A DNA stretch of 64,000 nt. Source: Bacteroidaceae bacterium (GTDB taxonomy: Bacteria > Bacteroidota > Bacteroidia > Bacteroidales > Bacteroidaceae). The position numbers and the translations under genes were made by a program. The stretch lies in assembly GCA_017521285.1 (NCBI GenBank), contig JAFXDG010000036.1:1-64000 (forward strand), given 5' to 3'. Positions 45,941 to 55,826 of the stretch are shown here, piece after piece (positions within the stretch are counted from its first letter, which is position 1; each line of letters starts with the position of its first letter). The notes under the pieces are model-generated. The model saw nothing but the letters and a program-made list of their open reading frames with translations, ran no database searches and was not told where the DNA came from.

Positions 45941-48760
45941 ATGATTAAAAAATTACTTTCAGCAGCTTTCTTTGCCGCCGTTGCATTGTCAGCAACAGCA
46001 TACGAGGTAAACGATTACGCTTACACGAAGGTAAAGAAGTTCAGAATCACAGGTACTAACCTCGTGACTAATGGTCAGTTCAATCAAGGCATTACAGGTA
46101 CTGATGGTTGGACCGCTACAGATGGCACATTGCCTTTGGAGACTACATTCACCATGTTGACAGGTGGTCCTAACGGTTCAAACAGCCAGCAGGTTTTGGC
46201 AGGTCAGACTGCTATGACAAATGGTATGTACCAGTCTATTATGGTTAATGAAGGTGGAAACTACATCGTTTCATTGAAAGTGATGGGTGCTGCTGCCGGT
46301 TTTACCGATTTGGATATGACTGGTGGTAACACAAACTACATCAACGCTTATTGGAACACCAACAATGTGTTGGCTACCGTAGATGGTACTAACCTCATGT
46401 ATGGTGAAGGTGTTACTACAACTAATGAAGACGGTACTACTTCTGTAGGTGCCGGTGTAAGCGGTGGTTACGGATTCAGCTTCGATACCAATGGCTTTAC
46501 TGAGGCTGTTTTCTCTATTGATGCTCCTGCCGGTGGTTACATCATCATCGACTTCCGCGGATTGAACGAAGGTTTGCAGATTGCCGACGTATGCTGTCAC
46601 AAGGCTGAAGAGGTATATGACGACCGTATCGCCATTGACCGCATTGCCTATTTCAACAAGTATCTGGTTAGCGAAGGTATCGAAGAGAGAGAGTTCTTCG
46701 AAGACTTCCAGGCTTCTGTAGCCGAAGTACAGGATGCTCTTGAGCGCGGTGCAACTCCTGATGAAATGACAGTTGTTATGGACAACTTGGAAGGCATTTG
46801 GACTGAGTTCGTAGCTGTTAACTTCGAGAACATGATGAACCTCGTAGGTGGTACAGGTAACAACTCTGCCAACTGGATGGATTGGACAGCTAAATGGAAC
46901 AAACTTAAGAACGACTACAAGGGTACTGCTCCCTGGAGCTGGTCAACTGACCGTTGGTGTCACAAGACCGCTGCGGCGAATAGTCCGATGAGTATCCAAT
47001 GGATGCGTGGAAATGCCAATAACGGTTGGAACAACATCGCTACATTGACAGTGGAATTGACTCCGGGTACTTACTATTGGGGTGTGACTGGTCAGGGTGG
47101 TATGATGACCTTGAACAAGAACCGTTGGGCACGTTCATGGGCCAACGAGTGCGCCGAGACCAAGTTGTTCTTCAATGGTGACACCGTTTTGATTGATACA
47201 TTGAATGCAGCCCGCAATCAGGATTATGTAGTAGAGTTTAAGTTGGAAGGTAATGGAGATGAGAAGGTTCCTCTTACTTTGGGTCTTATCTGTAACAACG
47301 TTTCTACTTCTGAAAATGCCGGTTTCGACGTTAACTTCTATTCTCCCGTTCTTTACAAGTTGATTGGTGAAGGTTTGTCTGAGGCTGAAAAGATTTATAT
47401 TGAGAATATTTACAAGCAGCTTGAGGCTTTGGCCGGACGTATCGCTGCTGCTAATGGCTATTGCGATGCTGCCAACGATACTTTGCCTTGGGGTAAAGAG
47501 GCTTTGGCCGCTGGTGCTGCTGAGGCTCAGGCTCGTTTCGATGCATGGGCTGCTTTGGATACAACTGCTATGTTGGAGTTGATGCACAACGATGAGGTTT
47601 TGGCCGACACTATCATGAACAATGGTGTTCGTTTCTTGAACAACAACTACATCACTCCGTTCGAGGCTATGAACAAGCCTTTCACTGACATGCCGGGTGC
47701 TATCGCTGCTGCTGAAGAGACTATGGGTCTGCGTATCTACTCAAGCTCAACTAAGATGGGTGACTTGCAGGCTTCTATCGATGCTTCTAAGGCTATGTAT
47801 GCCGAGAAGTTGAAGGTTCCCTTCTCTTCTGAAGATTCATTGGCTCTCGTTAACCAGCGTCTGGCTATGGCCGACATGGTTGAGGCATTCAAGTTGGCTA
47901 TCATTGCTGAAGTTCTTGTTGACATTGACTTCGGAACTCAGGAAGCTCCTGCCAAGTTCAATATTAACACTACTGTTGATGCGGAAGGTATCGAAGTGAC
48001 AACTTACAGCATCGATGGTGCTAAGGGTTCTATCGTATTTACCGATGTTACAGGTGCTGCTGCTGACGGAACTGAAATCGCTGGTGGTTCATATCCTTAC
48101 ATGCTTGGTTACAACAATGCCGACTCTCTCGGTATGCTCCGCGTAGGTAACTCTGAGGCTATCGTTAAGTTCTCAGGTGCTCCTGTGAAGGCTACTGACA
48201 TTGTAAACATCAAGTTTGACTTCTTCGCTGGTAACCTCAGTGGTAAGAAGATGGGTTACAAGGTGTTGACTGAAGCTGGTGACACTATCTGTGGTCTCTT
48301 CTATTCACCCTATAGTGGTAATGACGCTTTGAACACATTCGGTCTTAACTACAACAACTTGCCGAAGGTTGGTTCTAGCTCTGCCAGCAACGCTGCTATT
48401 GCTGCTGCCAGCAACAAGACTGCATTCGACATCGTTCTCGACTATGGTAAGGGTATGATGTACTGTACAACAGTAAGCTCTAAGGGTACTCAGGTTTCTG
48501 AAGAGTTCGCTATTCCCGCAGGTAAGGTTCCCGGCCAGTTCGTTCTTTACTCAGACTATGGTAACGCTGACCGTCGTAGCTGGTTCGACAACCTGTTGAT
48601 TCAGAACATCGCAGCTGGTGCAGATACTGGCATCGAGTCTATCCAGATGGGTAAGCCTGCTGGTGACGGTGCTATCTACAACATCATGGGTCAGAGAATC
48701 TTGAAGCCTGTTAAGGGTCAGATCTACATCCAGAATGGTGTGAAGAATATTGCAAGATAA
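45941..48760 (+). CDS. Large secreted protein of unknown function with carbohydrate-binding-like modules
   Basis: 939 residues, family not recognised. Signal peptide ends SATAY. Residues about 40-215 look like a CBM4/9-type beta-sandwich (NLVTNGQFNQGITGTDGW, NYIVSLKVMG, GGYIIIDFRGLN). A second beta-rich region runs about 300-480 (TVELTPGTYYWGVTGQG). A helical alanine-rich stretch covers about 480-670 (AGRIAAANGYCDAANDTLP). A final LamG-like sandwich (VNIKFDFFAGNLSGKK, RSWFDNLLIQNI) precedes a tail GAIYNIMGQRI...KGQIYIQNGVK that resembles a type 9 sorting tail. T-ending codons dominate, as in the gene at 20507, and it has a consensus promoter, so strong expression is likely. No catalytic residues identified. 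Confidence 0.75.
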   Translation: MIKKLLSAAFFAAVALSATAYEVNDYAYTKVKKFRITGTNLVTNGQFNQGITGTDGWTATDGTLPLETTFTMLTGGPNGSNSQQVLAGQTAMTNGMYQSIMVNEGGNYIVSLKVMGAAAGFTDLDMTGGNTNYINAYWNTNNVLATVDGTNLMYGEGVTTTNEDGTTSVGAGVSGGYGFSFDTNGFTEAVFSIDAPAGGYIIIDFRGLNEGLQIADVCCHKAEEVYDDRIAIDRIAYFNKYLVSEGIEEREFFEDFQASVAEVQDALERGATPDEMTVVMDNLEGIWTEFVAVNFENMMNLVGGTGNNSANWMDWTAKWNKLKNDYKGTAPWSWSTDRWCHKTAAANSPMSIQWMRGNANNGWNNIATLTVELTPGTYYWGVTGQGGMMTLNKNRWARSWANECAETKLFFNGDTVLIDTLNAARNQDYVVEFKLEGNGDEKVPLTLGLICNNVSTSENAGFDVNFYSPVLYKLIGEGLSEAEKIYIENIYKQLEALAGRIAAANGYCDAANDTLPWGKEALAAGAAEAQARFDAWAALDTTAMLELMHNDEVLADTIMNNGVRFLNNNYITPFEAMNKPFTDMPGAIAAAEETMGLRIYSSSTKMGDLQASIDASKAMYAEKLKVPFSSEDSLALVNQRLAMADMVEAFKLAIIAEVLVDIDFGTQEAPAKFNINTTVDAEGIEVTTYSIDGAKGSIVFTDVTGAAADGTEIAGGSYPYMLGYNNADSLGMLRVGNSEAIVKFSGAPVKATDIVNIKFDFFAGNLSGKKMGYKVLTEAGDTICGLFYSPYSGNDALNTFGLNYNNLPKVGSSSASNAAIAAASNKTAFDIVLDYGKGMMYCTTVSSKGTQVSEEFAIPAGKVPGQFVLYSDYGNADRRSWFDNLLIQNIAAGADTGIESIQMGKPAGDGAIYNIMGQRILKPVKGQIYIQNGVKNIAR

Positions 48761-48786
48761 AAACAACTTATATTCTTGATAAAGAG

Positions 48787-48815
48787 GGGCGTGCCGTATG
48801 GCGCGCCCTTTTTTG
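48787..48815 (+). terminator. Rho-independent terminator
   Basis: GGGCGTGCC (48787-48795) and GGCGCGCCC (48800-48808) with one G-U pair and a four-base loop, followed by six T. Confidence 0.85.
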
Positions 48816-48830
48816 ATTCTTCAAAGGTCT

Positions 48831-49096
48831 AAGGTCAAAGGATAACTATTCAGCGAAAGACCTTTATTATAAAAAAACGCAGAGACGCAGAGGCGCAGAG
48901 ATTCTTTCCATTCGATAGAGAGCATCCTGAGTGCGCAGAGATTTGGCTGACAGTCAGCCTATGGCGCACATCAAAAACGTTTGTAGGGCGTTTTACTCTC
49001 CAAGTCTCTATCAAACTCTAAAAAAGAAATCTTTGCGTCTCTGCGTCTCTGCGTTTGAACTAAAAAAGAATCGCTGAATAGTTACCCTTTGACCTT
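48831..49096. repeat. Long inverted-repeat (MITE-like) element 3
   Basis: Outer arms 48831-48856 and 49071-49096 (AAGGTCAAAGG...ATTCAGCGA) match at 25 of 26 bases. Inner arms 48875-48902 and 49029-49056 carry three ACGCAGAG-type octamers each (26 of 28). Closer in are GATAGAGA/TCTCTATC and a perfect palindrome GGCTGACAGTCAGCC at 48945-48959. The whole 266 bases can fold on itself. No open reading frame. Confidence 0.75.
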
Positions 49097-49115
49097 CAAC
49101 CTTTAATCCGAAAAA

Positions 49116-49217
49116 ATGCGGCTTGGAAAATATTTTTTGCGGCTTGCATTTACCCATTTTGCTACGGGGGAAAATAAATTTTGCAAGCCGCAGAATAAAT
49201 TTTGCAAGCCGCATTTT
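49116..49217. repeat. GCGGCTTG/CAAGCCGC repeat element, copy 2
   Basis: Units at 49116-49125, 49133-49151, 49179-49193 and 49200-49217. The core 49127-49151 is identical to 22797-22821 of copy 1. It precedes the second fasciclin/SusC/SusD unit, as copy 1 precedes the RM locus. Confidence 0.7.
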
Positions 49218-49218
49218 T

Positions 49219-49453
49219 TCTCTTGCTCCGAGATGCCTGATGAGGGCGACTGTTTGCGCACACACTTTTTTTGCAGATTATTGAAAATAAAGTGTTAAAA
49301 AGTTGTATGTATTGTTATTTTTTTGTTTTTTTGCATGTTATAAACATGCTATAAGCATTAGCCAGCTGCCTGAAAATCAAGTTTGCTGCACAACCTAATA
49401 CCTTTAATTAACTGATAATAAACTAATTTAATATAAACCAAGTAAAAACTTTT
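49219..49453 (+). promoter_or_regulatory. Leader region of the second fasciclin/SusC/SusD unit
   Basis: AT-rich, with T-runs at 49316-49332, a palindrome GCATGTTATAAACATGC at 49333-49349 and a near-consensus box TACCTTTA at 49399-49406. No full TTTG/TAnnTTTG pair is visible. The promoter and any regulator site of the unit should lie here. Confidence 0.35.
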
Positions 49454-52375
49454 ATGAAAAAACTCATTTTCTGTGCTTCTCTTGTAGCTTTGGGAATGAT
49501 GGCCTCCTGTGAAAAGGACGAGCTGGTACCCGAAGGGACTAAGCCTGAATGGCTTGGCGAGAGTATTTATGAGGAACTTCGTAACGGAACTCATTTGTCA
49601 GGTACGTTTAACACGTATTTGCGTTTGGTTGATGACCTGGGCTACGCTGAAGTTCTTTCGCGAACAGGTAGTAAGACAATCTTCCCTGCCAATGATGAGG
49701 CTTTCGAGCGCTTTTTCAGAAAGAATTCGTTCGGAGTCAGTTCGTATGAGCAGCTGACCGAGGGAATGAAGAAACAGCTTCTGTATTCTTCGATGCTCGA
49801 CAACGCCATGCTTGCAGGAATGTTGTCTAACGTGATGGCTGATGACAACAACGTCAATCGCGGTGTTGCCGTCAAGCATGAGACCAACATCAGTGTGACT
49901 GACTCTATCACCATGCTGACTAATGGTCTGCAGATGCCTCAGAACAACACCTATTGGGACCAATACCGCAACAGGGGCATCCATGTGGTGTATGATGCGA
50001 CCCGTCCCATGATGGTTCACTTCACCCGTGAACAGATGTTGGCGAATAATATTACGACCACTGGCGTTGACAGTGATTTCGGTATTTTGCGTGGTGAGAA
50101 GATAGGTGCTTCGGTGAACAATGCCGACACGGCTTACATCTTCCAGACAAAGATTATCAATCAGGATGTGACATGTACCAACGGTTATGTGCATCAGGTA
50201 AACGATGTGTTGCTCCCTCCGGGTAACATTCCTCAGGTGATGCGTGCACAGGACAACACGCAGTTGTTTGCCCGCATCCTCGACTATTTCTGTGCTCCTT
50301 ACTACGATGCGGTGACTACCCGTAACTACAACTCTTGGGCTTTGCAGAACGGACGTCCCACCATCGACTCCATTTTCCAGGTGCGCTATTTCACCGGCGG
50401 ACGTTCACAGGATGGTCTTGCCAACCTGACAGACCCGACGGGTGCTGTGGTTGCTGAAACCAACCGTTTGGATTGGGACCTTGGCTGGAACCAGTATTAT
50501 TCTTCAACTGACCCTGCCAACAGCTTGGCCGATGTGGGTGCCATTCTGGCTCCGACGGATGAAGCCATCAAGAACTACTTCCTTCCCGGTGGTGGTGGTG
50601 CCTACTTCATTGACCTGTATGGCTCGCATGAGAATACTGAGGAGAACCTGCCGCTGAACTTGGACGACCTGCACAACAGGGGTAACGGTATCCTCACCAG
50701 TTTTGTCAACAACTTGATCCAGACCTCGTTCACCGCTTCTGTGCCCAGCAAGTTCGGTACTATCACCAACGAGGGTTCGGGTGACTTCATGGGATTGACC
50801 AAGGGCGACATCGCTGTTACGGAAGATAACAAATATGATGTGGCAGTTGCCAACAACGGTGTCATCTACAAGATGAAGAACATGATTGCTCCGGATGAGT
50901 ACCAGTCAGTAATCGGTCCGGCCATCACTTATCCCGACATGTCTGTGATGGGATATTTCTCAAAGGATAAGACTTCGGGCGCCACTTCTTCAATTTTCGG
51001 TGCCGATATGTACTACTACCTGATGGCAATGAAGGCCAACTACCTCTATTTCATTCCTTCAGACTCTGCCATGAAGCGTTGCTACATCGACCCCATCTCA
51101 TTGGGTTCGGCCAATCCTCGTGCGCTTGAGTTCTATTCTCACGTAGAACCCGTTCCTGGAACAGAGCGTACACAGACACTCTATGGTGTGAAGATTCATA
51201 ACTATGACCCTGAGACTGGTGTGATTGATCCCGCTATCCGTCAGACAGTGGCCAACATCGTGAACAGTGGCAAGTCTGACTATGCTTCTCAGGTTTACGA
51301 CTTGCTGAACTACAACACCGTGGTGTTGGATGCCGGTGAGCAGATTGTGAACAATTATTACCTGACCAAGCATGGTGGCGCTATCCGTATCGACGGTTTC
51401 AGCGATGCCAATGGAACATTCTCGGGTAAGGTTTATGGTGGTGCACAGATTGACAATGGTGTAGAGCCTGCAACCATCGAAACCGGCTGGAAGGAGAAGA
51501 ACGGATGGGCTTTCCGTCTGGACGGTATCATCCAGCCCTCTCTCACCAGTGTGAACAAGCTGTTGAACAACCATGCCGACCAGTTCCAGAAGTTCCTGGA
51601 CTTGTGTACATTCCTTACCTATGAAACGGATGTGCTCGAATGGGCCGGTATTGCCGGTACGGCATCGGTGGGTACAGCTCCCCAGCAGAGATATTATGTG
51701 TTCTCTGACAAGGAAGGTAAAGCCCTCGACATGAATGTGAACTTCTTCAACGGCTTCAACTACACCCTCTATGCTCCCGACAACACAGCCATGGATAAGG
51801 CTTATGCGATGGGATTGCCCACCAATGAGCAGATTCGTGCACTGTATGACGAATTTAGCCTGCTTGAGGCAGAAGGTGACATGGAAGACCCCACTATAAA
51901 GGGTCAGGTGGATGAGGCAAAGGCTGTGGTGCTGAACATGTTGAATGCACTGCGTGCTTTCGTACGTTACCATTTCCAGAACAACTCGGTATTTGCTGAC
52001 AATTATGTTCCCAATGTCACTTACCAGTCACTTTATTCTTCAGAATTGGGTATTCCGGTCAATCTCAATATCGAGAGTACGAACGGAGTCCTGACTGTAA
52101 AGGATGAATCAGGTAAGGCCCACATTATCAATGCTGCAGATGAAAACGTGAAACTTGTCAACAAGATGACCCGTGACTACGAGTTTGACAAAGCGAAGGA
52201 GAATGCCGCTGCCATTGCAGTCTCTTCTTTTGCTGTTGTCCATCAGATCAGCGAACCGCTCTGCTACGAAAAGAGTGGCCGTTATGACAAGAACTGGGCT
52301 ACTCGTGCAGCTGTGGAACAGGCTATCCAGAACTATAGCCAACTTGTAAATTTGGTTAATAACTTTAAAGATTAA
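49454..52375 (+). CDS. Surface lipoprotein with fasciclin repeats, type 1 (second unit)
   Basis: 973 residues; paralog of the protein at 659, sharing for example PEWLGESIYEEL, RLVDDLGYAEVLSRTGSKT and the NGYVHQVNDVLL closing strand. Lipobox cysteine Cys19 (MMASC) followed by EKDEL. About four FAS1-like blocks; strands of the 'APTDEA' type occur at GAILAPTDEAIKNYF, YLYFIPSDSAMKRCY and YTLYAPDNTAMDKAY. It is about 110 residues longer than the first copy. First gene of the second unit, ending 5 bases before susC. Confidence 0.85.
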   Translation: MKKLIFCASLVALGMMASCEKDELVPEGTKPEWLGESIYEELRNGTHLSGTFNTYLRLVDDLGYAEVLSRTGSKTIFPANDEAFERFFRKNSFGVSSYEQLTEGMKKQLLYSSMLDNAMLAGMLSNVMADDNNVNRGVAVKHETNISVTDSITMLTNGLQMPQNNTYWDQYRNRGIHVVYDATRPMMVHFTREQMLANNITTTGVDSDFGILRGEKIGASVNNADTAYIFQTKIINQDVTCTNGYVHQVNDVLLPPGNIPQVMRAQDNTQLFARILDYFCAPYYDAVTTRNYNSWALQNGRPTIDSIFQVRYFTGGRSQDGLANLTDPTGAVVAETNRLDWDLGWNQYYSSTDPANSLADVGAILAPTDEAIKNYFLPGGGGAYFIDLYGSHENTEENLPLNLDDLHNRGNGILTSFVNNLIQTSFTASVPSKFGTITNEGSGDFMGLTKGDIAVTEDNKYDVAVANNGVIYKMKNMIAPDEYQSVIGPAITYPDMSVMGYFSKDKTSGATSSIFGADMYYYLMAMKANYLYFIPSDSAMKRCYIDPISLGSANPRALEFYSHVEPVPGTERTQTLYGVKIHNYDPETGVIDPAIRQTVANIVNSGKSDYASQVYDLLNYNTVVLDAGEQIVNNYYLTKHGGAIRIDGFSDANGTFSGKVYGGAQIDNGVEPATIETGWKEKNGWAFRLDGIIQPSLTSVNKLLNNHADQFQKFLDLCTFLTYETDVLEWAGIAGTASVGTAPQQRYYVFSDKEGKALDMNVNFFNGFNYTLYAPDNTAMDKAYAMGLPTNEQIRALYDEFSLLEAEGDMEDPTIKGQVDEAKAVVLNMLNALRAFVRYHFQNNSVFADNYVPNVTYQSLYSSELGIPVNLNIESTNGVLTVKDESGKAHIINAADENVKLVNKMTRDYEFDKAKENAAAIAVSSFAVVHQISEPLCYEKSGRYDKNWATRAAVEQAIQNYSQLVNLVNNFKD

Positions 52376-52380
52376 ATACT

Positions 52381-55300
52381 ATGTCAAAATCAAAAGTCCT
52401 ATTGATACTTTTGTTCTGTGTGCTCGCACAGGTGGCTGTGGCACAGAGTAAAGTCATATCAGGTACGGTGGAAGACGCTATGGGACCTGTTATGTTTGCC
52501 AACGTCACGGAGCAAGATGCTGACAAACGTATTGTGAACGCAACCCAGACTGATATGATGGGTAACTTCTCTATGGAGATCAAGAACCCAAAGAACAAAT
52601 TGGTGATTACCTATGTGGGTAACAAACCTAAAATCCTTACAATTGGAAACCAGTCAACGTTCAAAATTACAATGGAAGAAGAGTCAACCGCATTGGCTGA
52701 AGTAACCATTCAGGGTACACGCGTCACTTCCGGTGGTCTTTCCATTCCCGAACGTGAAATGACCGTTTCTCGCCAGACATTCGACTTCACTGAGGTGGAA
52801 GGTATGAGCTTTACCTCTGCCGACGAGGCTTTGCAGGGTGAGATTGCCGGTTTGGATATCGTGGTCAACTCAGGTAACTTGGGTGCCGGTACTACCATGC
52901 GTCTGCGTGGTGTGACCACCTTGAATGGTGATGCCGAACCGCTCATCGTTGTGGATGACAAAATCTTCGACAATCCCGACCAGACATTCGACTTCCAGAA
53001 TGCCAGTGAAGAGGAATATGCTTCGTTGCTTTCTGTAAATGTGGAGGATATCGCCAAAATTGACGTATTGAAGGATGCGGCTGCAACTGCCGTATGGGGT
53101 TCGCAGGGTGCCAACGGTGTTATCTTGATTACCACCAAGCGTGGTGCGCGTGGTAAACCGCGTGTGAACTTCTCTTACAAGTTTACCGGTACTTGGCAGC
53201 CTAAGGGATACGACCTCTTGAATGGTGACGACTACACCATGTTGCTGAAGGAGGAGTTCTATAACCCGAACCAGTCAAATACGGCCACATCCAACATCCG
53301 AGAAATCAACTACGACAAGTCTTGGGCTGAATTTGAAAACTGGAACAACAATACCGATTGGGTGGATGCTGTTTCCAAGTTTGGTGCCCAGCAGTCATGG
53401 AACCTCAACATCACCGGTGGTGGTGAAAAGGCCCAGTTCCGTATCTCCGGTGGTTACGACCATCAGACCGGTTCTATCATCCAGCAGGAGTTTGACCGTC
53501 TGTCAACCCGTCTGGTGCTCGACTATAACGTGTCAAGCCGTATCCGTTTCTCTACCAACTTTGCCCTTACCTATACGGACAACCTGAGCAACTATGTCGG
53601 AATGTTGGGTATAGCACAGAAGACCGCGCCGAACATGAGTATCTATCGCCAGGATGCCAATGGTAAGAATACCGATGAGTTCTACATCATGAACCCTGTT
53701 GGTACACTGGGTGGACTGACTCCGTATAACGGTAACTACACATCATACGAAATGCGTTCGGTTTACTCTATGGGTAACCCCTTGGCATACGCCGATATGG
53801 CATGGAAGAACAGCCGTACTTACCGTATCACGCCTGACTTCAACATCAAGTACGAACTCTTGGGCGTTGAGCATGGCCAGCACCGTTTGACATTCAACGG
53901 ACGTGTGGACTTCGATATCTATGCCGCTTCTAACCCTGGTTATTGCGCTGCCGGTGTGACCACAGCCCAGTGGGGTACAGGTAACTACAACACCAGTGAC
54001 AAGAGCGAGAGCAACCGTCTGAGAATCGGTGCACGTGGTGACCTTACCTATACTCCGTACTTCAGAAACGAAGACATCAGCATGACCATGATGGCCCGTT
54101 ACCAGATGAATACCCAGAAGGGTACGTCACAGTCTGTACGCCAGTACTCGTTGCCCGATGGTATCACCTCTTCTACAGCGGAAGGTGCAATTGGCAGCCT
54201 GAGCAGCGGTAACAGCCGTAGCAATTCACAGTATTGGTTGTACAACTCTCACTTCTCATATAAGGGAATTTACAGCTTGGGCTTCTCACTGCGTGCCGAT
54301 GGTGACTCCAAGTTCGGTCCGAAAGAAAAGTGGGCTTACTTCCCCGGTGTGTCTCTCCGTTACAACCTCTCTGATGAGAAATTCTTCGAACCTCTGCGCA
54401 AGTATGTTTCTATGTTGGGTCTGCGTGCATCATGGGGTATCGTAGGTAGAGGACCGAGCGCCGACTACCTCTTCTATAACTCATACAACTTGAGTGCAGG
54501 TAACTACAACGGTCAGCCTTCTGCCTCTATGGACGGTTTGAAGTTGGATGATCTGCGTTGGGAGAAGACAACGTCTTACAACTTCGGTTTCAACCTCTCT
54601 TTCTTTGACAATATCGTCAACGTCGATTTTGACTACTATCACAAGGATACCAAGGACTTGCTCCAGGGTGGTGTGAGAATCCCGTCAACAACCGGTTATC
54701 CCACCGTGGCATACCAGAACGTAGGTGGTATGACCAACGATGGTTGGGAAATGAACGTAAACGCCAAGAACTTCCTCAAGGTGGGCAAGTTCTCTGTAAG
54801 TGCCGGTTTCAATGTGGCTCAGAACTACAACGAAATTACCGAAATGGACCAGCGCGTGCTTGATGCCATCAACTCAGAGTGGGTAGCTACCAACCGTGGT
54901 TCGTTCCAGAACCGTGTGCAGGTGGGTAACCCCTTGGGTTCTATCTATGGTTTCCGTTACAAGGGCGTTTACCAGTACACCTATGACTATCTGACCAATT
55001 TGCGTACTGAGAAAGGCTGGTCTAACGATGAATTTGAAGCTAACCTGAACCAGATGGTTGCTGAAGGCAAGACATTCCCCGTAGTGTTGGGTAACGACGG
55101 TAAGGTGATCATGCAGTCCAACGGTTTGCCCCAGCGCATGGTGTACAACTATGTGGACGGTGCTGCCACTTATCAGTTCCAGGGTGGTGATGCCATCTAT
55201 GAAGACATCAACAAGGACGGACAGATCAACGCGCTTGACATCGTATATCTGGGCAACTCTAACCCGAAGGTGAATGGTGGTTTCAACGTTACACTCAACT

Positions 55301-55764
55301 ATGGCCGCTGGAACTTGAAGGCACGTTTCATGTACCGCTTCGGCAACAAGGTTGTCAATGCTGCCCGTCAGAATCTGGAGTCCATGTCAACAGCCAACAA
55401 CCAATGTTCTACAGTTAACTGGCGTTGGCGTAAGGATGGTGACGTGACCATGATTCCGCGTGCCATCTATGTGTACGACAGCAATTCTGCCTATAACTAT
55501 CAGGGTTCTGACCGCTTTGTGGAGAATGGTTCGTTCGTTCGTTTCCAGAACTTGCAGATTGGTTACAACTTCGATAAGAAGGTGATTAAGAATTTGGGTC
55601 TCAACGACTTGAAGTTCTATGTGACTATGAACAACTTGTTCTGCTGGACTCGCTATTCAGGTGTTGACCCTGAAGTTGGTACTGGTGGCTGGGGTGTCGC
55701 AACAGATAATTCTCAAACTCCGCGTGCCAAGTCATTCACCGCAAACATCAACATAGGATTCTAA
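52381..55764 (+). CDS. SusC-type TonB-dependent transporter (subfamily A, second unit)
   Basis: 1127 residues, close paralog of the SusC at 3265. Signal peptide ends VAVAQ, carboxypeptidase-regulatory-like domain at about residues 25-100 (ISGTVEDAMGPVMFANV), plug with ALQGEIAGLDIVVNSGNLG, TMRLRG and VWGSQGANGVILITTKRG, then the barrel with a C-terminal NINIGF. The plug signature has Glu where the first copy has Arg (ALQGE against ALQGR). Differences concentrate in extracellular-loop regions such as the stretch after MSIYRQDANGKN, which is where a change of ligand would show. Confidence 0.95.
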   Translation: MSKSKVLLILLFCVLAQVAVAQSKVISGTVEDAMGPVMFANVTEQDADKRIVNATQTDMMGNFSMEIKNPKNKLVITYVGNKPKILTIGNQSTFKITMEEESTALAEVTIQGTRVTSGGLSIPEREMTVSRQTFDFTEVEGMSFTSADEALQGEIAGLDIVVNSGNLGAGTTMRLRGVTTLNGDAEPLIVVDDKIFDNPDQTFDFQNASEEEYASLLSVNVEDIAKIDVLKDAAATAVWGSQGANGVILITTKRGARGKPRVNFSYKFTGTWQPKGYDLLNGDDYTMLLKEEFYNPNQSNTATSNIREINYDKSWAEFENWNNNTDWVDAVSKFGAQQSWNLNITGGGEKAQFRISGGYDHQTGSIIQQEFDRLSTRLVLDYNVSSRIRFSTNFALTYTDNLSNYVGMLGIAQKTAPNMSIYRQDANGKNTDEFYIMNPVGTLGGLTPYNGNYTSYEMRSVYSMGNPLAYADMAWKNSRTYRITPDFNIKYELLGVEHGQHRLTFNGRVDFDIYAASNPGYCAAGVTTAQWGTGNYNTSDKSESNRLRIGARGDLTYTPYFRNEDISMTMMARYQMNTQKGTSQSVRQYSLPDGITSSTAEGAIGSLSSGNSRSNSQYWLYNSHFSYKGIYSLGFSLRADGDSKFGPKEKWAYFPGVSLRYNLSDEKFFEPLRKYVSMLGLRASWGIVGRGPSADYLFYNSYNLSAGNYNGQPSASMDGLKLDDLRWEKTTSYNFGFNLSFFDNIVNVDFDYYHKDTKDLLQGGVRIPSTTGYPTVAYQNVGGMTNDGWEMNVNAKNFLKVGKFSVSAGFNVAQNYNEITEMDQRVLDAINSEWVATNRGSFQNRVQVGNPLGSIYGFRYKGVYQYTYDYLTNLRTEKGWSNDEFEANLNQMVAEGKTFPVVLGNDGKVIMQSNGLPQRMVYNYVDGAATYQFQGGDAIYEDINKDGQINALDIVYLGNSNPKVNGGFNVTLNYGRWNLKARFMYRFGNKVVNAARQNLESMSTANNQCSTVNWRWRKDGDVTMIPRAIYVYDSNSAYNYQGSDRFVENGSFVRFQNLQIGYNFDKKVIKNLGLNDLKFYVTMNNLFCWTRYSGVDPEVGTGGWGVATDNSQTPRAKSFTANINIGF

Positions 55765-55765
55765 T

Positions 55766-55820
55766 AGAGTGAAGAGTGAAGAGTGAAAAATCCAACTCAT
55801 AACTCACAAATCATAAATTA
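55766..55820 (+). repeat. Heptad-type repeat between susC and susD
   Basis: GAGTGAA units repeated three times, then AAAATCCAACTCATAACTC and ACAAATCATAAAT. It has the same two-part plan as the gap at 57732-57818. Confidence 0.5.
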
Positions 55821-55826
55821 TACAAG

